From positions 1,674,001 through 1,738,000 of the forward strand of contig NZ_CP141728.1 in the NCBI RefSeq assembly GCF_035621135.1: 64,000 bases of DNA. Reading direction: 5' to 3'. The stretch comes from Sinanaerobacter sp. ZZT-01 (GTDB lineage: Bacteria > Bacillota > Clostridia > Peptostreptococcales > Anaerovoracaceae). Positions 1 through 7,875 of the stretch are shown here, in pieces; within the stretch, counting starts at the first letter, position 1; every line of letters starts with the position of its first letter. Below the pieces are notes generated by a model, which was not told the DNA's origin, did not search any database, and saw only the letters and a list, made by a program, of their open reading frames with translations. The translations under genes and the position numbers were made by a program.

Positions 1-396
1 GATGCAGTTGGTGCGCATGGCATCGTTATCCCAAACCGCCGTTCGGTTTCGCTTACCGACACAGTGGCAAAAGCTTCGGCAGGAGCGATTGAATATGTGC
101 CGGTCGCAAAAGTTTCTAATTTGGTGCAGACAATTGACAAATTAAAGAAAAAGGGTCTGTGGATTGCTGCTTGTGACATGAAAGGAGAGACCTTTTATGA
201 AGCGAACTTGACAGGGGGCATTGCGATTGTTGTAGGGGGAGAAGGTCAAGGAGTGAGCCGTTTGGTTCGTGAAACTTGCGATTTTATACTTTCCATTCCA
301 ATGAAAGGGAAGATTAGTTCTTTGAATGCATCGAATGCGGCTGCAGTATTGATGTATGAAGTAATGCGCCAAAGAATAAAAGCAAGGATTAAATGA
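1..396 (+). CDS. rlmB: 23S rRNA 2'-O-methyltransferase RlmB, C-terminal part (cut by window edge)
   Basis: The frame is open from the first base, so the gene begins outside the window and only about 131 C-terminal residues are seen. It has the SpoU/TrmH-family motifs: motif 2 with GGEGQGVS and motif 3 with SLNASNAAAVLMYE, which form the knotted SAM-binding site. Proteins of this kind methylate the ribose of a guanosine in 23S rRNA (G2251 in E. coli). The position just before sigH is common in Clostridia and favours RlmB over other SpoU paralogues. The start cannot be judged. It ends in TGA, 33 bases before sigH. Confidence 0.85.
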   Translation, partial: DAVGAHGIVIPNRRSVSLTDTVAKASAGAIEYVPVAKVSNLVQTIDKLKKKGLWIAACDMKGETFYEANLTGGIAIVVGGEGQGVSRLVRETCDFILSIPMKGKISSLNASNAAAVLMYEVMRQRIKARIK

Positions 397-429
397 TTAG
401 ATAGCAGATAGGGGAATGGGATTAAGAAT

Positions 430-1110
430 ATGAGCAAAGAAAATTTGGAACGTTTGGAAGAAAAGAAACTTCAAGAGGATGATACAAATGACTGGATGCC
501 TTTTAGAGATCAGTACACAGAGGAAGAATTAGTCCAATTGGCGCAGAACGGCAATACGGATGCGGAAGAATATTTAATCCGAAAATATAAAGATGTTGTG
601 AAAACCAAAGCGCATCTTTACTTTATGGCAGGCGCTGATCGCGAAGATGTTGCTCAAGAAGGGATGATCGGCATTTTTAAAGCGATACGCAGTTATAGAG
701 CGGATAGAAAGGCTTCATTTCGTACCTTTGCTGAGCTTTGTATCAATCGTCAAATCATCACGGCAATTAAAAGAGCAAGCAGATTGAAGCATGCACCCTT
801 AAACACTTCAATTTCTTTAAGTAAGCCGCTGTCAGAGGAAAATGGGAATAATACCTTGCAGGAGACCCTATTTTCCGATAGCAATTCAGATCCGGAGGCG
901 AGACTACTTTTAAAAGAAGTTGTTGATTATATACATGGCAATGGGGCAGAATTGTTCAGCGAATTGGAATTAAAGGTATGGTATGAATATTTACAGGGAA
1001 GCAGTTACATACAAATTGCTGAACAAATGGGGAAAAATCCGAAAACAATTGATAACGCAATACAAAGAACAAAGAGAAAAATTGCAGCTTATTTTAGAAA
1101 CGGAAATTAA
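430..1110 (+). CDS. sigH: RNA polymerase sporulation sigma factor SigH
   Basis: A 226-residue sigma-70 family protein. Region 2 contains EDVAQEGMIGIFKAIRSY, the core-binding and -10-recognition helix typical of SigH, followed by a conserved arginine/threonine-rich stretch. Region 4 near the C-terminus has a helix-turn-helix (IQIAEQMGKNPKTIDNAI). SigH directs early sporulation and stationary-phase transcription. The gene order rlmB-sigH-(tRNA)-tuf or rpmG-secE-nusG is the usual Firmicutes context and supports SigH over a generic ECF factor. The start follows a weak GGGGAATGGG ribosome site. The acidic N-terminal 25 residues are not conserved in the family. Confidence 0.93.
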   Translation: MSKENLERLEEKKLQEDDTNDWMPFRDQYTEEELVQLAQNGNTDAEEYLIRKYKDVVKTKAHLYFMAGADREDVAQEGMIGIFKAIRSYRADRKASFRTFAELCINRQIITAIKRASRLKHAPLNTSISLSKPLSEENGNNTLQETLFSDSNSDPEARLLLKEVVDYIHGNGAELFSELELKVWYEYLQGSSYIQIAEQMGKNPKTIDNAIQRTKRKIAAYFRNGN

Positions 1111-1129
1111 AAAGAAAACAGAAAAGAGG

Positions 1130-1159
1130 TTGACATTCATACCTAAACCATAGTAGAAT
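1130..1159 (+). promoter_or_regulatory. sigma-A promoter for tRNA-Thr and tuf
   Basis: A perfect -35 box TTGACA (1130-1135) is followed after 18 bases by TAGAAT (1154-1159). It lies 36 bases before the tRNA, in the gap after sigH. No terminator is seen between the tRNA and tuf, so both are probably made from this promoter. Confidence 0.8.
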
Positions 1160-1195
1160 ATGAAACGGTATAGGCGGCTTGTCTATATTTGATTT

Positions 1196-1271
1196 GCTGT
1201 TGTAGCTCAGTAGGTAGAGCACTTCCTTGGTAAGGAAGAGGTAGGCAGTTCGAACCTGCTCAACAGCTCCA
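1196..1271 (+). tRNA. tRNA-Thr (anticodon GGT)
   Basis: The 76-base sequence folds as a cloverleaf. The acceptor arm GCTGTTG pairs with CAACAGC, the D arm carries TAGCTCAGTAGGTAGAGCA, the anticodon stem CTTCC/GGAAG encloses TTGGTAA with anticodon GGT (threonine ACC/ACT), and the T arm has GTTCGAAC. The discriminator is T and CCA is encoded. It lies 73 bases upstream of tuf and probably shares its transcript. Confidence 0.97.
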
Positions 1272-1344
1272 ATTTTACTAACAAATGAAATTAATTTATG
1301 AAAGATATTTGTGAAAGACGCAAGTAAAAGGGAGGAGTATTCAA

Positions 1345-2538
1345 ATGGCAAAGGCTAAATTTGAGAGAACGAAACCACATGTAAACATTGGTACAATTGG
1401 TCACGTTGACCACGGAAAGACTACATTAACGGCTGCAATTACAAGAACTCTTCATCAGAGATACGGACTAGGCGAACAGGTAGCATTTGACCAGATCGAC
1501 AAAGCGCCGGAAGAAAGAGAAAGAGGAATCACGATTGCAACGTCCCACGTAGAGTATGAGACACCAAATAGACATTACGCACACGTAGACTGTCCGGGAC
1601 ATGCTGACTATGTAAAGAACATGATCACAGGAGCAGCGCAGATGGACGGAGCGATCTTGGTAGTAGCAGCGACAGATGGACCAATGCCGCAGACAAGAGA
1701 GCATATCCTGCTTTCCAGACAGGTAGGCGTACCATACATCGTAGTATTCTTAAACAAGTGCGATATGGTAGATGACGAAGAGCTGCTAGACTTAGTAGAA
1801 ATGGAAGTAAGAGAATTACTTGACTTATATGAATTCCCAGGAGATGATACACCAATCATCAGAGGATCCGCACTGGAAGCATTGAACAATCCAGAAGGCC
1901 CATGGGGAGATAAGATCGTTGAATTGTTCGAGCAGGTAGATGCATACATTCCAGAGCCTACAAGAGCAACAGACAAACCATTCTTGATGCCGGTGGAAGA
2001 TGTATTCTCAATCACAGGAAGAGGAACTGTAGCAACAGGAAGAGTAGAAAGAGGAATTCTGAAGGTATCCGACGAAGTAGAAATCGTAGGACTTGCAGAA
2101 GAAGCAAGAAAAGTAGTCGTAACAGGAATTGAAATGTTCCGTAAGCTATTGGATCAGGGAGAAGCAGGAGATAACATCGGAGCATTGCTTCGTGGAATCC
2201 AGAGAAGTGAAATCGAGAGAGGTCAAGTATTAGCAGCACCTGGAACGATTCACCCGCACACAAAGTTCAGTTCAGAGGTATATGTATTAAAGAAGGAAGA
2301 AGGCGGACGTCATACACCATTCTTTAACGGATATAGACCACAGTTCTATTTCAGAACAACAGACGTAACTGGAAACGTAACGTTACCGGAAGGAACAGAA
2401 ATGTGTATGCCTGGAGATAACATCAGCATGAAGATCGAACTGATTACTCCAATCGCAATTGAAGAAGGACTACGTTTCGCTATCCGTGAAGGCGGAAGAA
2501 CAGTAGCATCTGGAGTTGTATCTAAAATTGAAGCTTAA
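1345..2538 (+). CDS. tuf: Elongation factor Tu, copy 1
   Basis: A 397-residue translational GTPase that delivers aminoacyl-tRNA to the ribosomal A site. The G domain shows GHVDHGKT (P loop), the RGITIA switch region, DCPGH, NKCD and a G5 SAL; two beta-barrel domains follow, at full length. The start ATG has GGGAGGAG eight bases upstream. As far as I could compare, the coding bases match the second copy at 25668 exactly, including 14 bases past the stop, while the flanks differ. Here the gene stands behind tRNA-Thr rather than behind fusA. A strong terminator follows. Confidence 0.98.
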   Translation: MAKAKFERTKPHVNIGTIGHVDHGKTTLTAAITRTLHQRYGLGEQVAFDQIDKAPEERERGITIATSHVEYETPNRHYAHVDCPGHADYVKNMITGAAQMDGAILVVAATDGPMPQTREHILLSRQVGVPYIVVFLNKCDMVDDEELLDLVEMEVRELLDLYEFPGDDTPIIRGSALEALNNPEGPWGDKIVELFEQVDAYIPEPTRATDKPFLMPVEDVFSITGRGTVATGRVERGILKVSDEVEIVGLAEEARKVVVTGIEMFRKLLDQGEAGDNIGALLRGIQRSEIERGQVLAAPGTIHPHTKFSSEVYVLKKEEGGRHTPFFNGYRPQFYFRTTDVTGNVTLPEGTEMCMPGDNISMKIELITPIAIEEGLRFAIREGGRTVASGVVSKIEA

Positions 2539-2562
2539 TCGCTTATAAGAAACAAACGTTTT

Positions 2563-2592
2563 AAAAGCCCAATCTTTGGATTGGGCTTTTTT
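2563..2592 (+). terminator. Intrinsic terminator after tuf copy 1
   Basis: Stem AAGCCCAATC / GATTGGGCTT with loop TTTG, followed by a run of T. It ends the tRNA-Thr-tuf unit. Confidence 0.9.
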
Positions 2593-2663
2593 AGATAAAA
2601 ACGGAATTTTCTTCCGGATTTTTCGTTTGAGTGAAACAAAAGATTCTGTAAAAGGGGTACGTG

Positions 2664-2936
2664 ATGATATTTGAAATGGGAATCCTGCTATTAATTATTT
2701 GGAACGTTTTTTCATTTTTTTTAATGGGATGGGATAAGCGGTGTGCCATTAAGCATAAATGGCGTATTCCTGAAAAAACACTTTTTTTCTCTGCCTGGTG
2801 TTTGGGCGGAATTGGGATTGGAGCAGGGATGCTTGTATTTCGACATAAAACAAAGCATTGGACATTTCGTCTTTTTGTTCCCCTTGGAATTATTTTTGAT
2901 TGTATTATAGTTTGGCTTGTATTTTCATTCATTTAA
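2664..2936 (+). CDS. DUF1294 family small membrane protein
   Basis: About 90 residues with three hydrophobic stretches (roughly residues 3-22, 42-60 and 74-90). It carries the family pattern: FFLMGWDKRCA, then WRIPEKTLFF, then a glycine-rich segment, then FRHKTKH. The function of DUF1294 proteins is unknown. I prefer ATG 2664 to the GTG at 2661 because AAAGGGG at 2651-2657 lies six bases before the ATG. It stands alone between two terminators, so it is probably a single-gene unit. An antisense frame over the same bases has no recognisable features and is taken as a shadow. Confidence 0.8.
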   Translation: MIFEMGILLLIIWNVFSFFLMGWDKRCAIKHKWRIPEKTLFFSAWCLGGIGIGAGMLVFRHKTKHWTFRLFVPLGIIFDCIIVWLVFSFI

Positions 2937-2960
2937 GTGTAGAATAATAGTATAGACAAT

Positions 2961-2987
2961 GGCCTGCCGATATACGGAGGTCTTTTT
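2961..2987 (+). terminator. Probable intrinsic terminator after the DUF1294 gene
   Basis: GGCCT(g)CCG pairs with CGGAGGTC around loop ATATA and is followed by five T. It has one bulged base and one G-T pair, so it is weaker than the tuf terminator. Confidence 0.65.
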
Positions 2988-3050
2988 AAATGGTATTTCA
3001 TTTTGAGAGGCTTTACAAATTAATATGAATTGCCGTTTAAAATAAATATA

Positions 3051-3079
3051 TTGACATATGAGAACAACTATGGTAGGTT
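3051..3079 (+). promoter_or_regulatory. Candidate promoter of the rpmG-secE-nusG operon
   Basis: TTGACA at 3051-3056, then 17 bases, then TAGGTT (3074-3079). The poor -10 is preceded by TGG, giving an extended -10 form. The roughly 110 bases from here to rpmG hold no ORF. Confidence 0.5.
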
Positions 3080-3189
3080 TATAAAGTGAATCTATGATTA
3101 AATGATAAAATTGTTCACCGTGTGTCATAAAATAAAGAGATAAGCAACAATTCATTTGCTGCTTTGAAAATTTATAATGGAGGTCAGTC

Positions 3190-3339
3190 ATGAGAGTAAA
3201 GGTTACATTAGCGTGCGCAGAATGCAAGCAAAGGAACTACAACACGACAAAGAACAAAAAGAACGATCCAGATCGTCTTGAGTTTGATAAGTATTGCAAA
3301 TTCTGTAAAAAGCACACACTTCACAAGGAAACCAAATAA
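3190..3339 (+). CDS. rpmG: 50S ribosomal protein L33
   Basis: A 49-codon gene encoding [17 protein letters not shown] and ending HTLHKETK. Two CxxC pairs (CAEC and CKFC) form the zinc-binding site of the C+ form of L33. Length and sequence are typical. TGGAGGTC lies just upstream of the ATG. It heads the rpmG-secE-nusG-rplK-rplA run, with 15 bases to secE. Confidence 0.95.
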   Translation: MRVKVTLACAECKQRNYNTTKNKKNDPDRLEFDKYCKFCKKHTLHKETK

Positions 3340-3354
3340 TAGGAGGTGTGAAAA

Positions 3355-3576
3355 ATGGCAGATAAAAACACAGCTGTAAAAAATTCAGGCGGTACGCGTG
3401 AGTATTTTAGAGGAATCAAGACAGAGATGAAGAAAGTAGTATGGCCCACTAAGAAGGAACTCTCCTCTTATACCAGTGTGGTTATATTGACTTGTGCTGT
3501 TTCTGCTCTTGGAATTTGGCTGGTAGACAGCGTATTTCTAGCTGCGTTGCAGGGCATTTTAAAAATTACTTTCTAA
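3355..3576 (+). CDS. secE: Preprotein translocase subunit SecE
   Basis: A 73-residue single-span SecE of the short Gram-positive type. A cytoplasmic amphipathic helix (YFRGIKTEMKKVVWPTKKEL) with the family's VVWPTKKEL signature precedes one transmembrane segment at about residues 41-65. It clamps SecY in the SecYEG channel. AGGAGGTG lies six bases before the ATG. Its position between rpmG and nusG is the standard one in bacteria. Confidence 0.95.
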   Translation: MADKNTAVKNSGGTREYFRGIKTEMKKVVWPTKKELSSYTSVVILTCAVSALGIWLVDSVFLAALQGILKITF

Positions 3577-3602
3577 GAGTTTAGACGAAAAGGAAGGCAA
3601 AA

Positions 3603-4238
3603 ATGTCAGATGAAAATAATAGGGAAGAATTTGTGGAAGAAGAATCTTTGATCGAGTCGGAAGCGGGAGAATCCGTGGGAAGAGAAGTCATCAAAGATGG
3701 AAGAGTGGATGATACCGATCCTTCTAAGCTTGCCAAATGGTATGTTGTGCACACTTATTCTGGCCACGAAAACAAAGTAAAAGTTAATATTGAAAAACTT
3801 GTTGAGAATAGGGGTATGCAAGATTTGGTTCTTGCTATTGTAGTACCTACGGAAGATCGCGTAGAGATTAAAAACGGTCAACGTAAGGTTAAAACCAGAA
3901 AGATGTTTCCGGGTTATGTTATTGTAAAGATGATTGTAACCAATGAATCCTGGTATTTGGTTAGAAATACACAGGGTGTAACCGGATTTGTCGGACATGG
4001 TTCCGAACCAATTCCACTATCTGATGAAGAAGTTCGAAGAATGGGTATTGAAAAGGTATACATTGATTTGGATATTGATCCTGGCGATAATGTTAAGGTA
4101 ATTAATGGACCATTTGAAAGCTTCATGGGTGTTGTAGAAGAGGTCAATATGGATAAACAAATTCTTAAGGTTAAAATATCTATGTTTGGAAGAGATACCC
4201 CGGTCGAATTGGAATTCGGACAGGTTGATAAAATCTAG
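3603..4238 (+). CDS. nusG: Transcription termination/antitermination factor NusG
   Basis: A 211-residue protein with an NGN domain (KWYVVHTYSGHENKVKVNIE, then KMFPGYVIVKM) that binds RNA polymerase, and a C-terminal KOW domain (DPGDNVKVINGPFESFMGVV). It has about 43 extra acidic residues before the NGN domain (EEFVEEESLIESEAGE), which longer clostridial forms also show. The start ATG 3603 has AAGGAAGG upstream. The next gene is rplK after 123 bases. Confidence 0.96.
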   Translation: MSDENNREEFVEEESLIESEAGESVGREVIKDGRVDDTDPSKLAKWYVVHTYSGHENKVKVNIEKLVENRGMQDLVLAIVVPTEDRVEIKNGQRKVKTRKMFPGYVIVKMIVTNESWYLVRNTQGVTGFVGHGSEPIPLSDEEVRRMGIEKVYIDLDIDPGDNVKVINGPFESFMGVVEEVNMDKQILKVKISMFGRDTPVELEFGQVDKI

Positions 4239-4361
4239 TGAACTTAGCAAATAAGATTAATTTAAATAATGATGAATTTGCATCAGAACGACTATTCTTT
4301 ACGAGTGAACTTACCCGATAAGGGTAGCTTTATGGTGTAAAGAAAGAAAGGAGAGATAGAG

Positions 4362-4787
4362 ATGGCAAAGAAAGTAGAAGGTTTAATTAAGCTTCAGATT
4401 GCTGCTGGTAATGCAACACCTGCACCACCGGTAGGTCCGGCACTTGGACAAAAGGGTGTAAATATCATGGATTTCTGTAAGCAATTTAATGCAAAGACGG
4501 CTGATCAGCCTGGAATGATTATACCGGTTGTGATTACGGTATATTCTGACAGATCGTTTACGTTTGTAACGAAAACTCCGCCTGCAGCAGTTTTATTAAA
4601 GAAAGCAGCAAATATTCAGTCCGCTTCTGGTGAACCGAATAAGAAAAAGGTTGCTACATTGACGACTGCACAGGTAGAAGAAATCGCGAAACTTAAAATG
4701 CCTGATTTGAATGCTGCAAACCTTGAGTCTGCAACATCCATGGTCAAGGGTACAGCAAGAAGCATGGGAATCGTTATTGAAGACTAA
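4362..4787 (+). CDS. rplK: 50S ribosomal protein L11
   Basis: 141 residues. The N-terminal domain begins [20 protein letters not shown], with the proline-rich segment that contacts GTPase factors and thiopeptides. The C-terminal rRNA-binding domain ends [13 protein letters not shown]11 forms the base of the L7/L12 stalk. AAAGGAGAG precedes the start. The 123-base spacer upstream contains a repeated AGTGAACTTA (4237-4246 and 4304-4313) and a small TACCC/GGGTA hairpin of unknown meaning. Confidence 0.97.
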   Translation: MAKKVEGLIKLQIAAGNATPAPPVGPALGQKGVNIMDFCKQFNAKTADQPGMIIPVVITVYSDRSFTFVTKTPPAAVLLKKAANIQSASGEPNKKKVATLTTAQVEEIAKLKMPDLNAANLESATSMVKGTARSMGIVIED

Positions 4788-4836
4788 AATAGTGGGAGGT
4801 TTGAAAAGAACCGTTTGTACCACAAGGAGGTAAACA

Positions 4837-5535
4837 ATGCCTAAAAAAGGTAAAAAGTATCAGGACTCTGCAAAATTGGTAGACAGAGCCAACTTTTATG
4901 AAGTAAATGAAGCACTCGCATTAGCGGTGCAGACAGCGAAAGCTAAGTTTGATGAAACAGTAGAAGTTCACATTAAGCTTGGTGTTGATGGAAGACACGC
5001 TGACCAGCAGGTTAGAGGTGCAATTGTACTTCCGCATGGAACTGGAAAATCAAAGAAAGTTCTTGTATTTGCAAAAGGTGATAAGGCGAAGGAAGCAGAA
5101 GCGGCTGGAGCTGACTATGTAGGTGCAGATGAATTAGCGCAAAGAATTCAAAAAGAGAATTGGTTTGATTTTGATGTAGTGGTTGCGACCCCTGATATGA
5201 TGGGTGTTGTTGGTAGATTAGGTAAAGTATTAGGTCCTAAGGGCTTAATGCCAAATCCAAAATCTGGAACTGTTACTATGGATGTTGAAAAAGCACTTCA
5301 AGAAATTAAGGCTGGTAAAGTTGAATATAGACTTGATAAAACAAACATCATCCATACACCAATCGGAAAGGTTTCCTTTGGACCGGAAAAGTTGGTCGAT
5401 AACTTTAATGCATTGCTGGAAGCAATCTTAAAGGCAAAGCCGTCCGTAGCGAAAGGACAGTATTTGAAGAGTGTAACTGTAGCGACAACTATGGGACCTG
5501 GAGTAAAGGTAAATGCACTGAAGATTACCCTGTAA
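4837..5535 (+). CDS. rplA: 50S ribosomal protein L1
   Basis: 232 residues, full length. It shows the L1 signature around [20 protein letters not shown] and the C-terminal GPGVKVN. L1 binds 23S rRNA at the mobile L1 stalk and in many bacteria represses its own operon. ACAAGGAGG precedes the ATG by eight bases. It is followed by the L10 leader. Confidence 0.97.
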   Translation: MPKKGKKYQDSAKLVDRANFYEVNEALALAVQTAKAKFDETVEVHIKLGVDGRHADQQVRGAIVLPHGTGKSKKVLVFAKGDKAKEAEAAGADYVGADELAQRIQKENWFDFDVVVATPDMMGVVGRLGKVLGPKGLMPNPKSGTVTMDVEKALQEIKAGKVEYRLDKTNIIHTPIGKVSFGPEKLVDNFNALLEAILKAKPSVAKGQYLKSVTVATTMGPGVKVNALKITL

Positions 5536-5563
5536 GGGAGATCACTTAAAAAGTAAATAAGAA

Positions 5564-5668
5564 CTGTAGACAGCCGGTGTCCGAATATGGACTTAATATC
5601 CTGCCGAGGTTATTGAATCATATAATTATGAGCCTTTTCCGTCTACAGAACCGAAAAGGCTTTTTTTT
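5564..5668 (+). ncRNA. L10 leader with attenuator before rplJ
   Basis: CTGTAGAC (5564-5571) can pair with GTCTACAG (5641-5648), enclosing a structured region with the CTGCCGAGGT box typical of Firmicutes L10 leaders. AGCCTTTTC (5631-5639) pairs with GAAAAGGCT (5653-5661), followed by eight T, making an intrinsic terminator that competes with the long helix. This fits the known class in which L10-L12 binds the leader and lowers rplJL expression. The class name is inferred from sequence and position. Confidence 0.88.
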
Positions 5669-5692
5669 ATAAAAGCCGGAAAGGAGATTGAT

Positions 5693-6190
5693 ATGTCAGT
5701 AGAACATTTACAGGCAAAACAGCTGATTATTGATGAAATCAAAGAAAAGCTTGAAAAAGCACAGTCTGCTGTTATCATTGATTACATCGGAACGACTGTT
5801 GCACAGGCGGACGCAATGAGAAAAAAGCTTCGTGAAGCAAACGTTGATTACACGGTATATAAAAATACATTGATGGTTAGAGCAATAGAAGGAACACCTT
5901 ATGAAGGACTGAAAGATGTTTTGGAAGGACCGAGTGCCATTGCAATCAGCTATGATGATGCAGTAGCACCTGCCAGAGTATTAAACGGAGTAATCAAAGA
6001 TTATAAAAAAATGGCATTTAAGGCTGGCGTCATTGAAGGAACTTTCTTTGATGCAGAAGGCGTTCAAGCGATTGCAAACTTACCATCCAGAGATGAGATG
6101 ATTGCGAAATTTATGGGAAGCATCCAGTCCCCTGTATCCAAATTTGTACGTACTTTACAGGCGATTGCAGATGAAAAACCTGCTGAATAA
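5693..6190 (+). CDS. rplJ: 50S ribosomal protein L10
   Basis: 165 residues. The N-terminal rRNA-binding domain (YIGTTVAQADAMRKKLREAN, then VYKNTLMVRAIE) is followed by a C-terminal helix that holds the L7/L12 dimers. It forms the stalk base with L11. AAAGGAGATTG lies just before the ATG, directly after the leader attenuator, so it is the first gene under that control. Confidence 0.96.
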   Translation: MSVEHLQAKQLIIDEIKEKLEKAQSAVIIDYIGTTVAQADAMRKKLREANVDYTVYKNTLMVRAIEGTPYEGLKDVLEGPSAIAISYDDAVAPARVLNGVIKDYKKMAFKAGVIEGTFFDAEGVQAIANLPSRDEMIAKFMGSIQSPVSKFVRTLQAIADEKPAE

Positions 6191-6265
6191 AGCAGTGTAT
6201 CAAAAACAAATAATGAAAATGTAAATAAAGTTTTCTAAATAAAAATCTATATGGAGGATTGAAAA

Positions 6266-6631
6266 ATGAACAAAGATCAGATCATTGAAGCGATCAAAGC
6301 GATGACCGTTTTAGAATTAAATGAATTAGTTAAGGCTTGTGAAGAAGAGTTCGGCGTATCTGCTGCTGCTCCAGTTGCTGTAGTTGGTGCTGCAGGTGGT
6401 GATGCTGCTGCTGAAGAACAGACTGAGTTTAATGTAATCTTAACTGCTGCAGGTGGTGAAAAGATTAAGGTTATCAAGGCAGTAAGAGAAATTACAGGTC
6501 TTGGACTTAAGGAAGCAAAAGATATGGTAGATGGTGCTCCTGCAACCTTAAAGGAAGGCATCACGAAAGAAGAAGCAAATGAAATCAAAACAAAGTTAGA
6601 AGAAGTTGGAGCTTCCGTAGAATTAAAATAA
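6266..6631 (+). CDS. rplL: 50S ribosomal protein L7/L12
   Basis: 121 residues. An N-terminal dimerisation helix is followed by an Ala/Gly hinge ([20 protein letters not shown]) and a globular C-terminal domain with the factor-binding [19 protein letters not shown]. Several copies sit on L10 and recruit EF-Tu and EF-G. ATGGAGGATTG precedes the start. A terminator follows; unusually, rpoB is not the next gene. Confidence 0.97.
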   Translation: MNKDQIIEAIKAMTVLELNELVKACEEEFGVSAAAPVAVVGAAGGDAAAEEQTEFNVILTAAGGEKIKVIKAVREITGLGLKEAKDMVDGAPATLKEGITKEEANEIKTKLEEVGASVELK

Positions 6632-6659
6632 TTTTGTTTTTAAAAGAGCTAGACATCAA

Positions 6660-6693
6660 AAAACCGTTGCATGGAATGTGCAGCGGTTTTTTT
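6660..6693 (+). terminator. Intrinsic terminator after rplL
   Basis: AACCGTTGCA pairs with TGCAGCGGTT (one G-T pair) around a short loop and is followed by seven T. It closes the rplJL unit before the ribose operon. Confidence 0.9.
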
Positions 6694-6762
6694 ATTCAAT
6701 GAAATTAACTGTTAAAAGGATTGATTGAAACAATTGATAAATGGATAAAATAAAATTTTAAG

Positions 6763-6791
6763 TTGTAATTTGAAATACTCTATAGTAGAAT
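6763..6791 (+). promoter_or_regulatory. Promoter of the ribose operon
   Basis: TTGTAA (6763-6768), 17 bases, TAGAAT (6786-6791). The predicted start of transcription lies at or just before the palindrome at 6801, so a bound repressor would block initiation or escape. Confidence 0.7.
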
Positions 6792-6800
6792 AAATATAAA

Positions 6801-6822
6801 TTTAGTTAAACGTTTAACTAAA
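6801..6822 (+). promoter_or_regulatory. Ribose operator: perfect 22-base palindrome
   Basis: The half-site TTTAGTTAAAC is followed directly by its exact reverse complement, with the central AAACGTTT typical of LacI-family operators. It sits between the promoter and the first gene, which encodes a LacI-family regulator. The natural reading is autoregulation by RbsR and induction by ribose. That RbsR binds here is inference. Confidence 0.85.
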
Positions 6823-6853
6823 GCATAGATAAGAGCTCTCTGAGGAGATTGGC

Positions 6854-7864
6854 ATGAAAAGACAAGTGACGATGAAGGATATTGCAAAAGAAGCGGGTGT
6901 GTCAATTGCTACGGTTTCTATGATCTGCAACCATAAAGATAAGAACATAAGTGATGAAACAAGAAAACGTGTATTGGATTTAATTACCGAAAGAGGTTAT
7001 GTTCCAAATGTAATGGCCCGTAGTTTAGTTACGAAACAAACAAAAATAATTGGATTGATCATCCCCGATATTACAAATCCATTTTTTCCCGAAATTGCAA
7101 GAGGTGCAGAAGATGCAGCAAGTAAATGGGGATATAGCGTAATCTATTGCAATACGGACGATAAAATAAAGAGACAGGAGAATTATATAAAAATATTAAC
7201 AGAAAAGATGGTAGACGGGATTATTTTTGCCCATTCTGCAGAGAAAGAAGAAGCAGATTTCAGTAAACTTAATATTCCAATTGTTTTAATTGATAGAGAT
7301 TCTAAATCAGACAATGTGGTGGGAAGAGTTCTGGTTGATAACAAGAGTGCATCGATGAGTGGAGCATGTTATTTGATTCAGAAAGGCTATAAAGAGATTG
7401 CATATATTGCAGGTTCGATGAAAACGAAGACCGCCCAGGACCGTTTAGAGGGATATAGAAGTGCCTTGCAGGAGCATGGCCTTCCTTATTATGAAAAGAG
7501 GGTAAAGAGAGGCTGCTACCGGAGTCAATGGGGTTATGAGGCGATTTGTGAACTGAAAAAAGAATTCGTTCCCTTTGATTCTGTATTTTGTGGAAATGAC
7601 TTGATTGCAATTGGTGCAATTAAGGCCTTAAAGGAATTCGGAATTCACGTTCCCAAAGATGTAGGGATACTGGGATTTGATGATATTTATATTGCCAAGA
7701 TGACAACACCGCCGCTTACAACAATACGGCAGCCCAAATATGAAATGGGATATAAGGCGGTAGAGCTACTGGTAAATGTCATAGAACATGGCGCAAATGA
7801 TAACAAGCAGAAAGACCGTTTAATTCTAGGAACGGAACTGCTTATTAGACAATCTACAAAGTAA
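6854..7864 (+). CDS. rbsR: LacI-family ribose operon repressor RbsR
   Basis: 336 residues. An N-terminal helix-turn-helix (KDIAKEAGVSIATVS, residues about 8-22) and hinge precede a periplasmic-binding-protein-like sensor domain from about residue 60 (IIGLIIPDITNPFFPEIARG). The C-terminal part has GILGFDDIYIAKMTTPPLTT, typical of the family. Ribose specificity is inferred from its place as first gene of the rbs operon, 11 bases before rbsK. TGAGGAGATT precedes the ATG. Confidence 0.88.
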   Translation: MKRQVTMKDIAKEAGVSIATVSMICNHKDKNISDETRKRVLDLITERGYVPNVMARSLVTKQTKIIGLIIPDITNPFFPEIARGAEDAASKWGYSVIYCNTDDKIKRQENYIKILTEKMVDGIIFAHSAEKEEADFSKLNIPIVLIDRDSKSDNVVGRVLVDNKSASMSGACYLIQKGYKEIAYIAGSMKTKTAQDRLEGYRSALQEHGLPYYEKRVKRGCYRSQWGYEAICELKKEFVPFDSVFCGNDLIAIGAIKALKEFGIHVPKDVGILGFDDIYIAKMTTPPLTTIRQPKYEMGYKAVELLVNVIEHGANDNKQKDRLILGTELLIRQSTK

Positions 7865-7875
7865 AGGGGGATCTT

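Noticed and set aside
1608-2015. 135-codon open frame on the minus strand inside tuf (also at 25931-26338)
   Set aside because: It mirrors the codon pattern of tuf, has no ribosome site or recognisable domain, and is present in both copies only because the copies are identical.
4239-4361. L1/L11 autoregulatory leader before rplK
   Set aside because: Only a 10-base direct repeat and a five-base-pair hairpin are visible; nothing resembles an L1 binding site clearly enough to call.
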